A stretch of DNA of 64,000 nucleotides, taken from NCBI RefSeq assembly GCF_000253295.1, contig NC_015717.1, forward strand, positions 3,410,001 through 3,474,000, written 5' to 3'. This DNA comes from Hyphomicrobium sp. MC1 (GTDB lineage: Bacteria > Pseudomonadota > Alphaproteobacteria > Rhizobiales > Hyphomicrobiaceae). A program made the translations under genes and the position numbers. Of the stretch, positions 63,379-64,000 are shown in pieces (within the stretch, counting starts at the first letter, position 1; every line of letters begins with the position of its first letter). Under the pieces are notes generated by a model that saw only the letters and a program-made list of their open reading frames with translations, was not told the DNA's origin and did no database searches.

Positions 63379-63819
63379 ATGCATCAAGGCGCAACCATAT
63401 CGGGCTCAGCCCATCCAGCCCCTCACCGAGAGAAGGCCCCGCTGTCGGCGTTGGCATTCGGGCTTCTTTCCGCACCAATTGCGTGGGTTCTGCATCTGCT
63501 CATCAACTATTCGATCGCAGGCCAACGTTGCATCGGCGCCGTAGCTCGGGAAGACATTTTACGTGGTCCGCCGGGAGCTCTGGCCATGATTCTTCTCGTG
63601 GACATCGCCTCGCTCGCGTTGGCGGTGTCGGCAGGATACGTCGCTTTTGTTCTTTGGAAGAAAACGAAAGACGAAAAAGTGGGTGAGGCGCGCGCACTCG
63701 TCCATGCCGGAGAAGGTCGAACGCGCTTCATGGCCATGTGCGGAGTTCTGACAAGCACGCTTTTCGGGTTTGCAATCGCAGTCGATGCCCTTGGATCTAT
63801 CGTGGGGCCGCCATGCTGA
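63379..63819 (+). CDS. Membrane protein of the alternative oxidase operon (CoxP-like position)
   Basis: 146 residues with about three membrane helices (PLSALAFGLLSAPIAWVLHLLIN; LAMILLVDIASLALAVSAGYVAF; MCGVLTSTLFGFAIAVDALG). It follows subunit III after three bases and overlaps the next gene, which is the place of coxP in coxMNOP operons. No cofactor motif is visible. Assembly or a small structural subunit is likely. Confidence 0.72.
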   Translation: MHQGATISGSAHPAPHREKAPLSALAFGLLSAPIAWVLHLLINYSIAGQRCIGAVAREDILRGPPGALAMILLVDIASLALAVSAGYVAFVLWKKTKDEKVGEARALVHAGEGRTRFMAMCGVLTSTLFGFAIAVDALGSIVGPPC

Positions 63820-64000
63820 AAAAACTTTGCCCTTTTATACCGTTTCTGACGACCTTCTGCGCAACGGCAGCGAGCGCACACGCCATATCCAATGACACTC
63901 AGTCGTCTGAGACGATCAGATACCTCGAAACAATCGTTATTATAGTCACCATCGTAGCATATGCAGCGGGCGTCATTCGCATACGGCGAGAAGTTGGTGC
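63813..64000 (+). CDS. Probable CtaG-type oxidase assembly protein, partial
   Basis: Only the first 62 codons lie in the window. From the ATG at 63813 (overlapping the previous stop): a signal-like helix MLKKLCPFIPFLTTFCATAA, a short polar loop, then a second helix (LETIVIIVTIVAYAAGVIR). A CtaG/caa3 assembly factor would be usual at this place in alternative oxidase operons. The call rests on position and hydrophobic pattern and is tentative. Confidence 0.5.
   Translation, partial: MLKKLCPFIPFLTTFCATAASAHAISNDTQSSETIRYLETIVIIVTIVAYAAGVIRIRREVG

Noticed and set aside
1..64000. CRISPR arrays, rRNA or tRNA genes
   Set aside because: No regularly spaced repeats and no recognisable tRNA or rRNA sequence were seen on reading the window; a dedicated tRNA scan was not possible.

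Overview
The window looks like chromosomal DNA of a methylotrophic alphaproteobacterium of the Rhizobiales, Hyphomicrobium-like. This rests on a lanthanide-type methanol dehydrogenase locus (xoxF-xoxJ-cytochrome c), an alternative cytochrome c oxidase operon resembling coxMNOP of Bradyrhizobium, Porin_2-type and TonB-dependent outer-membrane proteins, a dimethylglycine dehydrogenase-like enzyme with its own ABC importer, and moderately GC-rich coding DNA throughout. The genus is an inference; no rRNA or tRNA gene was seen.

Layout. 1-778: 5' part of a periplasmic binding protein gene running off the left edge. 1006-4366: prophage remnant (terminase large subunit, DUF5681 protein, ParB/DNA-methyltransferase gene broken by a frameshift). 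4379-6118: gene-poor DNA with one DUF1622 membrane protein. 6119-8332: porin, palindromic operator and TetR regulator. 8438-21641: the most unusual region. It holds a 2Fe-2S ferredoxin, a CobW GTPase, two divergent FtsZ/tubulin-superfamily proteins flanking a small unknown protein, the cobalt transporter genes cbtA/cbtB behind an attenuator-like leader, an aliphatic amidase (amiE), a VWA protein and MoxR-type AAA+ ATPase pair, and the amide sensor/antiterminator pair amiC/amiR. 21696-22702: scarred DNA with a short-chain dehydrogenase pseudogene. 22703-31564: exported intradiol dioxygenase, two very small genes, a Spy/CpxP-like protein opposite an OmpR/EnvZ-type two-component system, PepSY membrane proteins and a TonB-dependent siderophore receptor. 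31880-39102: cupin dioxygenase, flavin reductase, acyl-CoA-dehydrogenase-fold enzyme, AraC and two XRE-cupin regulators, an aldehyde dehydrogenase and a quinone reductase. 39112-50179: DMGDH-like enzyme, spermidine/putrescine-type ABC importer, NCS1 and MFS transporters, and a double-length Lrp-type regulator. 50351-55733: catabolic operon (LLM monooxygenase, amidohydrolase, flavin reductase, EthD, small membrane protein, aldehyde dehydrogenase). 56137-64000: XoxF methanol oxidation genes followed directly by the alternative oxidase operon, cut by the right edge.

How the genes work together. The right end is a methanol respiration module: XoxF oxidises methanol in the periplasm, a cytochrome c takes the electrons, and a heme-c-bearing oxidase can pass them to oxygen. 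The amide region pairs an inducer-sensing system (AmiC/AmiR) with an amidase. It also carries cobalt uptake and metallochaperone genes and two uncharacterised machines, a tubulin pair and a MoxR/VWA pair. Whether these form one system is not known. A candidate dual-hexaloop RNA before the MoxR gene would tie it to AmiR, but it lacks the G4 loop base of the ANTAR consensus. The metabolic clusters in the middle look like routes for nitrogenous or aromatic compounds whose substrates cannot be named from sequence.
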